Assembly (NCBI GenBank): GCA_949511925.1
Contig: CATEYX010000037.1
Coordinates: 1-12,261, forward strand
DNA from: Cryomorphaceae bacterium
GTDB taxonomy: Bacteria; Bacteroidota; Bacteroidia; Flavobacteriales; BACL11
Reading direction: 5' to 3'
DNA: 12,261 nt
Position numbers and translations under genes: made by a program. Positions 6,618 to 12,261 of this stretch are shown here, piece by piece. The notes beneath the pieces were generated by a model, which saw only the letters and a list, made by a program, of their open reading frames with translations, was not told the DNA's origin and did no database searches. Numbering within the stretch: the first letter of the stretch is position 1; each line of letters opens with the position of its first letter.

Positions 6618-7288
6618 TGTGTGTAATAAATTTCCATTTCATTAGCGTTTTTTACAAAATATGAAATTGGAACATTAGTGTTAATTGAATTTTTTAAAAC
6701 ATTAAATTTATGTTTTCCAGTAAAGAATAAAACAATATCATTACTTCTGGCTAAAAACTCTTTGCTGCAAGTAATTCTATTATAGGGATAATTAGGTGCT
6801 TTAGTAGAGTATACTCCTATATTAATAGAATTCATTAGCTCATCTGATTCTTTATCATTAGGAAAAATAGAAGCTGTATGACCATCATTACCCATGCCTA
6901 GTAAAGTGAAATCTGTTCTTTCAATAAAGCATGAATAACTATTACTAACAATTTCTAAATTTAATGATTCATTATCAATACAACAAACCATTGATGATAA
7001 TATTGCAGTTTTTGCGCAATTTTTAATAAGATTGCTTTTGATATGGCTTTCATTACTAAAATCACTTTGTTGATCTACAAAGCGCTCATCAACCAAACCT
7101 ATCTTAACTTTTCCCCAATCAATATTTTCTTGTGAAAGTAATGCATATAAATTTATTGGTGTAGATCCACCTGAAAGTAATATTCTTGCATCACCATATT
7201 TTTTTATAGCATCTGAAATACAAAGTGAAATTTTTTTAACCAAAGAAAATTCAAGAATATTTATGTTTTCAAAGTTTTTAATTTTCAT
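6614..7288 (-). CDS. pgl: 6-phosphogluconolactonase (DevB/SOL type)
   Basis: 224 residues from ATG at 7288. It hydrolyses 6-phosphogluconolactone from Zwf to 6-phosphogluconate. Motifs of the glucosamine-6-phosphate isomerase/6-phosphogluconolactonase fold: LLSGGSTPINLY at 37-48, GLVDERFV at 64-71 followed by DFSNE.HIKSNL, and LLGMGNDGHTASIFP at 129-143, the lactonase signature that separates it from the NagB deaminases. An earlier in-frame ATG at 7312 would add 8 residues (LGPNYRH region) and overlap zwf by 20 bases; the start at 7288, 4 bases after the zwf stop, is preferred because it directly precedes the first conserved strand. The 3' end overlaps edd by 4 bases. It is the second gene of the Entner-Doudoroff operon. 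Confidence 0.93.
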   Translation of the reverse strand: MKIKNFENINILEFSLVKKISLCISDAIKKYGDARILLSGGSTPINLYALLSQENIDWGKVKIGLVDERFVDQQSDFSNESHIKSNLIKNCAKTAILSSMVCCIDNESLNLEIVSNSYSCFIERTDFTLLGMGNDGHTASIFPNDKESDELMNSINIGVYSTKAPNYPYNRITCSKEFLARSNDIVLFFTGKHKFNVLKNSINTNVPISYFVKNANEMEIYYTQ

Positions 7289-7292
7289 ATGT

Positions 7293-8774
7293 CTATAATT
7301 TGGTCCAAGCATGTTTTTTATCTAAAATCTCATTTCCAGGACCCCAAGAACCAGCTTGATATAAAATATTTTTGAATTTAGTTTTTTCCCAACCATTTTT
7401 TATAGATTCAATCCAAGACCATGCAGCTTCTAATTCATCTTGCCTCATAAAGAGTGTCTGCTCACCTCTTAATACATCTATAATTAAACGCTCATAAGCT
7501 TCAGGTAATCTCTCATGAAATGAATCCAAATAATCTAACTTTAATGAAATAGGTTTATATCGATAACCACCAGGCCCTGGTAATTTAGTCATTTGCACAA
7601 GTTCAATCCCTTCTTCTGGTTGCAGCCTTATAATAAGTGCATTTCCAGGGATCTCTCCTTGCAAAGGAAAAAGGTTATGCCTGACAGATTTAAAATTAAT
7701 AATAATTTCAGAATATCTTTTTTTCATTCGCTTACCAGTCCTAAGATAAAATGGAGTATTCTTCCATCTCCAATTATCAATAAAGGCTTTAATAGCAACA
7801 AATGTTTCTGTTTCAGATTCAAATTTATTTATATCTTGTAAATAGGATGACACTTGACTTTCAGATTTATCATCATCAGCAAGCTTCCCCCCTATGTACT
7901 GACCTTTGACGGTTTCTTTTAGAACAGACTCTTCATTTAAAAAACGTAAAGATTTCAGTACTTTAAGTTTTTCATTGCGAACAAAACTAGCCTCAAGTTT
8001 TGCTGGAGGCTCCATAGCAATAAGACAAAGCAATTGTAACAAATGATTCTGAACCATATCTAATAAAGCACCGCTTTGCTCGTAATAATTACCTCTATTT
8101 TCTACACCAATAGTTTCTGCAACTGTAATTTGTACAGAATCAATATCTTCAGAAGACCATGAGTGTTCAAATAAGTGATTTGCAAAACGTAAAACCATTA
8201 AATTCTGTACTGTTTCTTTTCCTAAATAATGATCAATACGATATATTTGACTTTCAGAAAAGCATTTGCTTATTTTTGAATTAATTTCTTTAGAAGAAGC
8301 TAAACTAAATCCTAAAGGCTTTTCTAGCACAACTTTACTTCTTGAATTTATCAATTGACATTTTTTTAGCATGTCACTAATCTCACCAAAAGCATCTGAT
8401 GGAGTTGAAAAATAAAATATATTTTGAAAACTTGATGTTTTATTTAACTCACATTTTAAGATTTTATAATCTATTTGGGTGTGTTTAGGAATATTTATTA
8501 ATTTAATATTTTCAAAAAAATCTTCAATTTTTGTTTTGTCTAAATCATAATCAATAGTTTTTACTATTGAAGATTTTAAGTCGGAATAAAAATTTGAATG
8601 TTTTTTTTTGGATCGAGTTATCGCATAAATATTAAAATCACATTTAATCTGATTATCAACATACCTATGAAAGAGAGCTGGGTAAATTTTTCGGATAGCT
8701 AAATCACCATCTCCTCCAAAAATTACGGTATTGAAAGGCTTTATTTTTAATATTTTTTTTGCAGTTTGATCCAA
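7293..8774 (-). CDS. zwf: Glucose-6-phosphate 1-dehydrogenase
   Basis: About 493 residues from a TTG at 8774, matching the usual length near 490. It oxidises glucose 6-phosphate to 6-phosphogluconolactone with NAD(P)+. Motifs (numbered from the TTG): nucleotide-binding IFGGDGDLAIRK at 18-29, EKPLG at 151-155, substrate signature RIDHYLGKE at 179-187, catalytic H244 in DMVQNH, and PFYLRTGKRMKK. The frame is open back to another TTG at 8852, but that would place the promoter-like TATATTTG (8803-8796) and the palindrome (8811-8827) inside the gene and add 26 residues with no family resemblance. No ATG exists in frame upstream of the conserved fold. The TTG at 8774 lies about 20 bases after the -7 element. 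It is the first gene of zwf-pgl-edd-eda; pgl starts 4 bases after its stop (TAG 7295-7293). Confidence 0.94.
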   Translation of the reverse strand: MDQTAKKILKIKPFNTVIFGGDGDLAIRKIYPALFHRYVDNQIKCDFNIYAITRSKKKHSNFYSDLKSSIVKTIDYDLDKTKIEDFFENIKLINIPKHTQIDYKILKCELNKTSSFQNIFYFSTPSDAFGEISDMLKKCQLINSRSKVVLEKPLGFSLASSKEINSKISKCFSESQIYRIDHYLGKETVQNLMVLRFANHLFEHSWSSEDIDSVQITVAETIGVENRGNYYEQSGALLDMVQNHLLQLLCLIAMEPPAKLEASFVRNEKLKVLKSLRFLNEESVLKETVKGQYIGGKLADDDKSESQVSSYLQDINKFESETETFVAIKAFIDNWRWKNTPFYLRTGKRMKKRYSEIIINFKSVRHNLFPLQGEIPGNALIIRLQPEEGIELVQMTKLPGPGGYRYKPISLKLDYLDSFHERLPEAYERLIIDVLRGEQTLFMRQDELEAAWSWIESIKNGWEKTKFKNILYQAGSWGPGNEILDKKHAWTKL

Positions 8775-8795
8775 GAGATAATATGAATTTATTTG

Positions 8796-8803
8796 CAAAT
8801 ATA
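8796..8803 (-). promoter_or_regulatory. -7 element of the zwf-pgl-edd-eda operon
   Basis: TATATTTG on the minus strand, a full TAnnTTTG match, 21 bases before the TTG start at 8774. Leader length is similar to that at the kinase gene. The palindrome at 8811-8827 is 7 bases further upstream, in the expected spacer to the -33 element. Confidence 0.55.
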
Positions 8804-8810
8804 TAATCTT

Positions 8811-8827
8811 TGTGTAACAAATACACT
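8811..8827. promoter_or_regulatory. 17-bp palindrome, operator candidate for the zwf operon
   Basis: TGTGTAACAAATACACT: TGTGT and ACACT arms 7 bases apart, inner bases fitting WGTGTWWnnnWTACACT as at 3242-3258 and 3288-3304. Position next to a -7 element is like the other two promoters, consistent with repression by a common factor. Confidence 0.55.
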
Positions 8828-8837
8828 TACAGACTAT

Positions 8838-8858
8838 ACTTATTTTACTCAAATAAGT
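8838..8858. repeat. 8-bp inverted repeat upstream of the zwf promoter
   Basis: ACTTATTT (8838-8845) / AAATAAGT (8851-8858) with a 5-base centre, perfect arms. It lies 10 bases beyond the 17-bp palindrome, upstream of zwf and before the HemJ remnant. It could be a second, different regulatory site or a short hairpin; no evidence decides between these. Confidence 0.4.
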
Positions 8859-8864
8859 AAATAA

Positions 8865-9139
8865 CCATTAAAAAAGTTCGAACTTAGTACTGTAGTGTTA
8901 TGGTTGTATACTTATTGCTATCAGATAATTCTTAATCAAATAAAAATTGGTCAAATCAAGATTAGTGAAATAGAATTAAGAATATGGAATGAGGCAGCTA
9001 CTTTGATAATGTTTGACATCATTTTTATGGCAGTATTGAAAAATAGTATCTCAGGATCTACACTACATTCTCTTTAGTAGGCCTGGCAGTATTGCTAATA
9101 ATTTCAAGAAAGCAATACAAGAAATATAAAACTAAATAA
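8865..9139 (+). pseudogene. C-terminal remnant of a HemJ/CopD-family membrane protein (frameshifted)
   Basis: Plus-strand translation from 8865 gives LWLYTYCYQI, then IELRIWNEAATLIMF and FMAVLKNSIS, which resembles the C-terminal half of the HemJ/CopD-like (UPF0093) family, protoporphyrinogen IX oxidase, including its LR.WNE motif. The frame breaks after SIS; adding one T before GG at 9054-9055 restores SWIY and continues as FSLVGLAVLLIISRKQYKKY to a TAA at 9137-9139. That recovered tail (hydrophobic span then a basic end) is as expected for the family. The N-terminal half is absent: an in-frame stop lies at 8862-8864 and the sequence to the left is the zwf control region. Truncation plus frameshift mark a decayed gene. 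A sequencing error could explain the frameshift but not the missing half. Recognition is from remembered family motifs. Confidence 0.7.
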
Positions 9140-9182
9140 GACCAAACTTACAAAGTTATAGGTAAAAAGCTTGAAATATAAA

Positions 9183-9515
9183 TCATCTTTTAGATATTTT
9201 ATTTACTGAAATACATCTTTGTCTATTAGCCTTAAACCTATTAATAGATGAACTTCGCTTTTTAAGATGCTTACTGCTAATGCCACTATTAACTCGTTTC
9301 CTCCATAGATTAAAGCTTGACCTCTTCAGCTCTTTACGCATTATATTTATAACATCCTTTTCTGCTATATTAAATTGATAACTAATAGCTTCAAAAGGAG
9401 TTCTATCCTCCCATGCCATTTCAATAATGCGATCTAAATCCTTATCTGCAGTGTCAAGTAAAAATAAATTTATATTTTCTTTTATATTAATTACTTTTTG
9501 AATTTTACTTCTCAT
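9183..9515 (-). CDS. DUF2805 (TIGR03643) family protein, helix-turn-helix-like
   Basis: 110 residues. The central part, DLDRIIEMAWEDRTPFEAI at about 26-44, the ISYQFNIAEKDVINIMR helix pair and the RSSFNLWRKRVNSG segment, matches the conserved core of DUF2805. The C-terminal third (KHLKKRSSSINRF through QRCISVNKISKR) is strongly basic. The helical arrangement around FEAISYQFNIAEKDVINIMRK resembles a small helix-turn-helix, so nucleic-acid binding is plausible, but no function is established for the family. ATG at 9515; the 22 residues before the core are poorly conserved, so a later start cannot be excluded. It converges on the HemJ remnant and is 119 bases downstream of the azurin-like gene. 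No clear TAnnTTTG precedes it. Confidence 0.85.
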   Translation of the reverse strand: MRSKIQKVINIKENINLFLLDTADKDLDRIIEMAWEDRTPFEAISYQFNIAEKDVINIMRKELKRSSFNLWRKRVNSGISSKHLKKRSSSINRFKANRQRCISVNKISKR

Positions 9516-9596
9516 AGATTCAACGTTTAGAATATAACTTAAATAGCATTATTGATTTATATTTATTAAAATCCCAAATATCAATATTGGTTAGCA

Positions 9597-9615
9597 AAGT
9601 ATTTAATTAATACTT
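9597..9615 (-). terminator. Possible hairpin after the azurin-like gene
   Basis: AAGTATT / AATACTT, perfect 7-base stem with a 5-base loop, 19 bases beyond the stop at 9635. It lacks a following T run on the minus strand, so a terminator role is uncertain. Confidence 0.25.
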
Positions 9616-9634
9616 GTAAAGTTTTATTTTATAA

Positions 9635-10141
9635 TTATTTAACAAAGAAGTAGCCTCTCATTATTTCAGCATGTCCAGGATAAGTACATAAAAATTCATA
9701 GTTTCCTTTTTTAGGAGCTTTAAATTCTAATGTAACCGTTTCCCCAGGCTTCGAAACTCCTGAGTAAGCGATAATATTTTTTTTGTTTTCAACAAAATTT
9801 TGAGATGGCCAAATTTTTATAGCCTCACTAGCAACTTTTTTTCTAGCACCATAGTTTATAAATACAATATTATGCATCATTGAATTATCTATGCCCTTAT
9901 TTTCTAAATTGATTCTAACCCAGCTACCTTCTTTAACAGTAATACTTTCTATATCATATTTCATTTCTGACATTGTATTACCCACAGCACCTATATTAAA
10001 AGTCTCCCATGTTTTTTCTACAACTTTCTCTATAATTTCTATCTCTTTTTCAATTGATTTTTCAGTGTTTTTTTTCTCACCCGAGCAAGCAAATAGGCTC
10101 GCTAGAACAATACAGGTAATTAGGTTTTGTGAATTTTTCAT
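9635..10141 (-). CDS. Azurin/auracyanin-like blue copper lipoprotein
   Basis: 168 residues from ATG at 10141. A lipoprotein signal peptide ends in LFAC with C19 as the lipidated residue, followed by a Glu/Lys-rich linker (about 21-44), placing the copper domain at the cell envelope. The cupredoxin domain (about 46-168) shows type-1 copper ligands H90 (MMHNIVF), C152-x4-H157-x3-M161 (CTYPGHAEIM), the azurin spacing rather than the plastocyanin spacing seen in the secreted protein at 1-1606. It probably shuttles electrons between envelope redox proteins; the partner is unknown. The frame extends upstream to a TTG at 10171, but this lies within the TACATTTG promoter element (10176-10169), so the ATG is used. 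It is flanked by DUF2805 downstream and DUF4249 upstream, with a gap of 263 bases, so it is transcribed on its own. Confidence 0.92.
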   Translation of the reverse strand: MKNSQNLITCIVLASLFACSGEKKNTEKSIEKEIEIIEKVVEKTWETFNIGAVGNTMSEMKYDIESITVKEGSWVRINLENKGIDNSMMHNIVFINYGARKKVASEAIKIWPSQNFVENKKNIIAYSGVSKPGETVTLEFKAPKKGNYEFLCTYPGHAEIMRGYFFVK

Positions 10142-10168
10142 TTTTATTTTTTTTAATTTATTATTTTG

Positions 10169-10176
10169 CAAATGTA
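10169..10176 (-). promoter_or_regulatory. -7 element of the azurin-like gene
   Basis: TACATTTG on the minus strand, a full TAnnTTTG match, 27 bases before the ATG at 10141. It rules out the upstream TTG at 10171 as the start. Confidence 0.55.
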
Positions 10177-10404
10177 TAGATATTTATTAAAAATACTATA
10201 CAAAATATCTTTTAGTATTAACAATAAATGCAAATGAAAAATTCAAAACTTTATGTTTTACTAAAATTAACTAAAAAAATCTGATCTAAGGAAAACTTGT
10301 TTTTAGTGTAAGCAACAGAAATTAATCTAAATATAATCATCCTAATAATTTCCTAATAGTTCGAACTTAAGACCGAAAGCTCCTCCAAAAAAACTGGGCT
10401 TATT
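10172..10404. other. Intergenic region between the azurin-like and DUF4249 genes
   Basis: Contains the azurin-like promoter at its left end and a 20-codon in-frame stretch after the DUF4249 stop at its right end (10404-10345). The 10-bp palindrome AGTTCGAACT at 10358-10367 also occurs at 8875-8884. No gene or convincing terminator seen. Confidence 0.5.
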
Positions 10405-11412
10405 TTATGGTTTTAAATAAATTTGCTGAGCATTAGTTGATATTAGTACGCCCAAACCATTTTCAACATTAGTATATACGGGTATAACCTCACCTCCAAA
10501 TATATTCAACTCGCCTTTTTCACTATGATCTCCTAATGAATTATAGTAACTATAAGTATCATCACTAAAAGTAGAGAATTGAATGATAATGGTATCACAA
10601 TCAGCATACTCAACAAAGTTAGTGCCGTCGTCAGTCTCATATCCTACTATCTTTCCAGAAAAAATATCTAATGTAATAGTTTTTTGCTGTCCATTAAATA
10701 AGGCATCAGTAAATACTACATAATTTCCTTCAAAAGTATAGCCATCAACTAAAGACCAACCAATTTCGCTTGGGAATGAAGGGTCATTTGACATAAAATT
10801 AGTAGCTCCACGAAAATTCAATTCCTCATCATCACCATACTCATTTTCAAATATTTTAGTGCAGGAAGAAAATAATTTTAATCGGTAATAATTCTGCTGA
10901 CTTGCATTATCATCAAAGCTAAAAGTAAATCCAATTTTTTCTTTATTAGAAGTTGTGTCTATATCAATATTGTATAGCGTAATATCATTAGGAATATAAG
11001 TTTCTGCTGATACAGAAGGATAGCTCGAATGATTTACCTCAATTCTATAATTTTCATCTTTTTCAGGAATATAATCACTTTTATAATAATACATGGCTAA
11101 TGAATCAACATTACCTTTATCAATGTAATTAACATAAACTAAGTTTGATAAATCAGGCAATAAAGGTATGCCTGTCAGCTCATTATTCTTGTAAAGTAAA
11201 ACATTGGCATCATTAATAAATGTAGGCATTGAATTAGAAAAAGCGCCTACAGAATGAGAAACAACTACTTTAACATTAGTATCAGTTTCTAGTATACCAT
11301 TTAAAACTAAAACCGGTTCATGAGAGGGAATATCTAAATCAATTACCGTTTCCATGTCACAAGAAAGTATAAACAAACTAAATAGCAGTATAGGATATAT
11401 AATATTTTTCAT
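10405..11412 (-). CDS. DUF4249-type outer-membrane lipoprotein
   Basis: 335 residues. N-terminal signal peptide with lipobox ILSC (C18), then a DMETVIDLDIPSHEPVLVLNG opening typical of DUF4249 proteins (a beta-rich strand after ETVIDLD, followed by PVLVLNG and a hydrophobic strand with VSHS). The rest is predicted beta-rich and surface exposed, with many Asp, Ser, Asn and Tyr. DUF4249 genes regularly follow TonB-dependent receptors in Bacteroidota and may act as a partner in uptake, though no substrate is known. Here the ATG at 11412 is only 2 bases after the receptor stop (TAA/TAG at 11417-11415), a tight operon. The stop at 10407-10405 is followed in frame by 20 sense codons of coding-like character (see findings). 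The end YLKP is shorter than I would expect for the family, but this is an impression. Confidence 0.8.
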   Translation of the reverse strand: MKNIIYPILLFSLFILSCDMETVIDLDIPSHEPVLVLNGILETDTNVKVVVSHSVGAFSNSMPTFINDANVLLYKNNELTGIPLLPDLSNLVYVNYIDKGNVDSLAMYYYKSDYIPEKDENYRIEVNHSSYPSVSAETYIPNDITLYNIDIDTTSNKEKIGFTFSFDDNASQQNYYRLKLFSSCTKIFENEYGDDEELNFRGATNFMSNDPSFPSEIGWSLVDGYTFEGNYVVFTDALFNGQQKTITLDIFSGKIVGYETDDGTNFVEYADCDTIIIQFSTFSDDTYSYYNSLGDHSEKGELNIFGGEVIPVYTNVENGLGVLISTNAQQIYLKP

Positions 11413-11414
11413 AA

Positions 11415-12261
11415 TTAAAATTGTATTCGGTAAGAAATTGAAGGAATTATAGGGAAAAGTGAAACTTGTTTTGCAACTCTTTGATTATCTTCATAAGCAA
11501 GATAAGCAAAGAAAGGATTTTTTCTATTGTACACATTATAGGCTCCTAAAGATAGAGTACTATCCCATTTTTTTCTTTTTTTATGTTTATTAATCCCAAA
11601 GTCCAACCTGTGATAAGCGGGTAATCGTGTTGAATTTCTATCACCATATGATTCAACAAATTCAACAGCTTGTCCATTCCAAGGGCTAACTTGAGGCAAC
11701 CCAGTATAAACTCCTTGAGGGAAAGTAATCGCATTTCCTGTGCCATATACCCAAGTAGCTCCAACATCCCATTTATTATTAAACTTATGTGATATTACCA
11801 ACGAGAAATCATGCCTTCTATCATATTTATATGAATACCACTCCCCAAAATTAATATTATCAAATCTTCTATCAGCCCAAGAAAGAGAGTAACCAATCCA
11901 ACCCGTAGTTTTACCTTTCTTTTTTTGCAAAAAGATTTCCATTCCATAAGCCTTTCCCTCTCCACCTGTCTCTACAGTATTTTCCCAAGCCTCAGTGCTT
12001 TCCAAATTGGAGTACCCCGACTTGTAAGTAATTAAATTACCCATAGTCTTATAATAACCTTCTAAGCTTAATTCATAAGCGCCTTGAAATAAGAGAGTAC
12101 TAACACTTCCTGCCCATTGCTTAGATTTTTGAGACGGAACATTTTCAATAGCTGGTACCCAAATGTCACTTGGAAAACCAACTGAGGAATTGGATAATAA
12201 ATGAATATTTTGTTCCATTTTAGCATATGATGCTTTTAACGACCAATTTTCATTCAGCAAA
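11415..12261 (-). CDS. TonB-dependent outer-membrane receptor, C-terminal barrel (5' end beyond window)
   Basis: 281 or more codons, open to the right edge; the codon at 12260-12258 is an internal TTG, not a start. The sequence is a run of amphipathic beta strands with alternating aromatic residues (GAYELSLEGYYKTMGNLITY, KAYGMEIFLQKK, GWIGYSLSWADRRFD, RRHDFSLVISHKFNNKWDVGATW), and it ends SISYRIQF with the C-terminal Phe expected of outer-membrane barrel proteins for assembly. The GxxxNxxG-like loops and the DFGINKHKK segment suit the last six to eight strands of a TonB-dependent receptor with a carboxypeptidase-like N-terminal domain, a common Bacteroidota form. The plug and signal peptide lie outside the window. 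It is directly followed by the DUF4249 lipoprotein 2 bases away, so the two are likely one transport unit. Substrate unknown. Confidence 0.85.
   Translation of the reverse strand, partial: LLNENWSLKASYAKMEQNIHLLSNSSVGFPSDIWVPAIENVPSQKSKQWAGSVSTLLFQGAYELSLEGYYKTMGNLITYKSGYSNLESTEAWENTVETGGEGKAYGMEIFLQKKKGKTTGWIGYSLSWADRRFDNINFGEWYSYKYDRRHDFSLVISHKFNNKWDVGATWVYGTGNAITFPQGVYTGLPQVSPWNGQAVEFVESYGDRNSTRLPAYHRLDFGINKHKKRKKWDSTLSLGAYNVYNRKNPFFAYLAYEDNQRVAKQVSLFPIIPSISYRIQF

Noticed and set aside
7593..7841. Plus-strand open frame of 82 codons
   Set aside because: Antisense to conserved zwf sequence.
1718..8827. Palindromes as HexR boxes, the usual proteobacterial regulator of zwf/edd/eda
   Set aside because: HexR sites have a TGTARTWWWACTACA-like form; the sites here have AGTGTA/TACACT arms, and no regulator gene is in the window.
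9891..10190. Plus-strand open frame of 99 codons with hydrophobic content
   Set aside because: Antisense to the azurin-like gene and its promoter; the minus strand has a lipobox and copper ligands.
8875..10367. AGTTCGAACT occurring twice (8875-8884 and 10358-10367) as a shared regulatory site
   Set aside because: One copy is in the HemJ remnant and one in the coding-like tail; both encode Lys-Phe-Glu-Leu in their frames, so chance is a sufficient explanation.
10340..10404. Possible tRNA T-arm because of GTTCGAAC at 10359-10366
   Set aside because: No matching acceptor, D or anticodon stems can be drawn around it, and the frame here reads as protein-like.
11546..11767. Minus-strand open frame of 73 codons
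   Set aside because: An alternative frame inside the TonB-dependent receptor barrel.

Overview
The window is AT-rich, non-ribosomal DNA that looks like a member of the Bacteroidota, most likely a marine or aquatic flavobacterium-like lineage. The reasons are: promoter elements of the form TAnnTTTG, a TonB-dependent receptor paired with a DUF4249 lipoprotein, a DUF2805 protein, a secreted protein with GC(T/M)D...DDGSC repeats typical of Bacteroidota surface proteins, and almost no Shine-Dalgarno sequences. No RNA gene, insertion sequence or CRISPR array was seen.

Layout from left to right. Positions 1-1606 (minus) hold most of a secreted, multidomain surface protein: three carbohydrate-binding-like repeats, two DDGSC repeats and a plastocyanin-type copper domain; its 3' end lies outside the window. 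Positions 1928-3223 (minus) hold NAD-type GAPDH preceded by a 78-residue membrane protein. Divergent from these, 3332-4213 (plus) encodes a BadF/N-acetylglucosamine-kinase-type sugar kinase. Convergent with the kinase, 8774-4236 (minus) is a compact zwf-pgl-edd-eda operon, the whole Entner-Doudoroff route from glucose 6-phosphate to pyruvate plus glyceraldehyde 3-phosphate. Together the kinase, the four ED enzymes and GAPDH could take a hexose to pyruvate and 1,3-bisphosphoglycerate; no 6-phosphogluconate dehydrogenase is present. Positions 8865-9139 (plus) are a decayed C-terminal remnant of a HemJ/CopD-family gene. Then, on minus, come a DUF2805 protein (9183-9515), an azurin/auracyanin-like copper lipoprotein (9635-10141), a DUF4249 lipoprotein (10405-11412) and the C-terminal barrel of a TonB-dependent receptor (11415 to the right edge).

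The most notable observation is a 17-bp palindrome of the form WGTGTWWnnnWTACACT. It recurs in three separate control regions: twice between the kinase and the membrane-protein/GAPDH genes, once just upstream of the -7 element of zwf, and twice (one copy imperfect) upstream of the secreted carbohydrate-binding-like protein. This suggests one regulator, not encoded here, controlling the ED pathway, GAPDH, the kinase and an extracellular sugar-binding protein as a local regulon. In the kinase/GAPDH region the two sites sit inside a 19-bp perfect inverted repeat that also carries two mirror-image promoters.

Start choices: for zwf and for the azurin-like gene the longest open frames begin at TTG codons that lie in or upstream of the promoter, so downstream starts (TTG at 8774, ATG at 10141) are used here.
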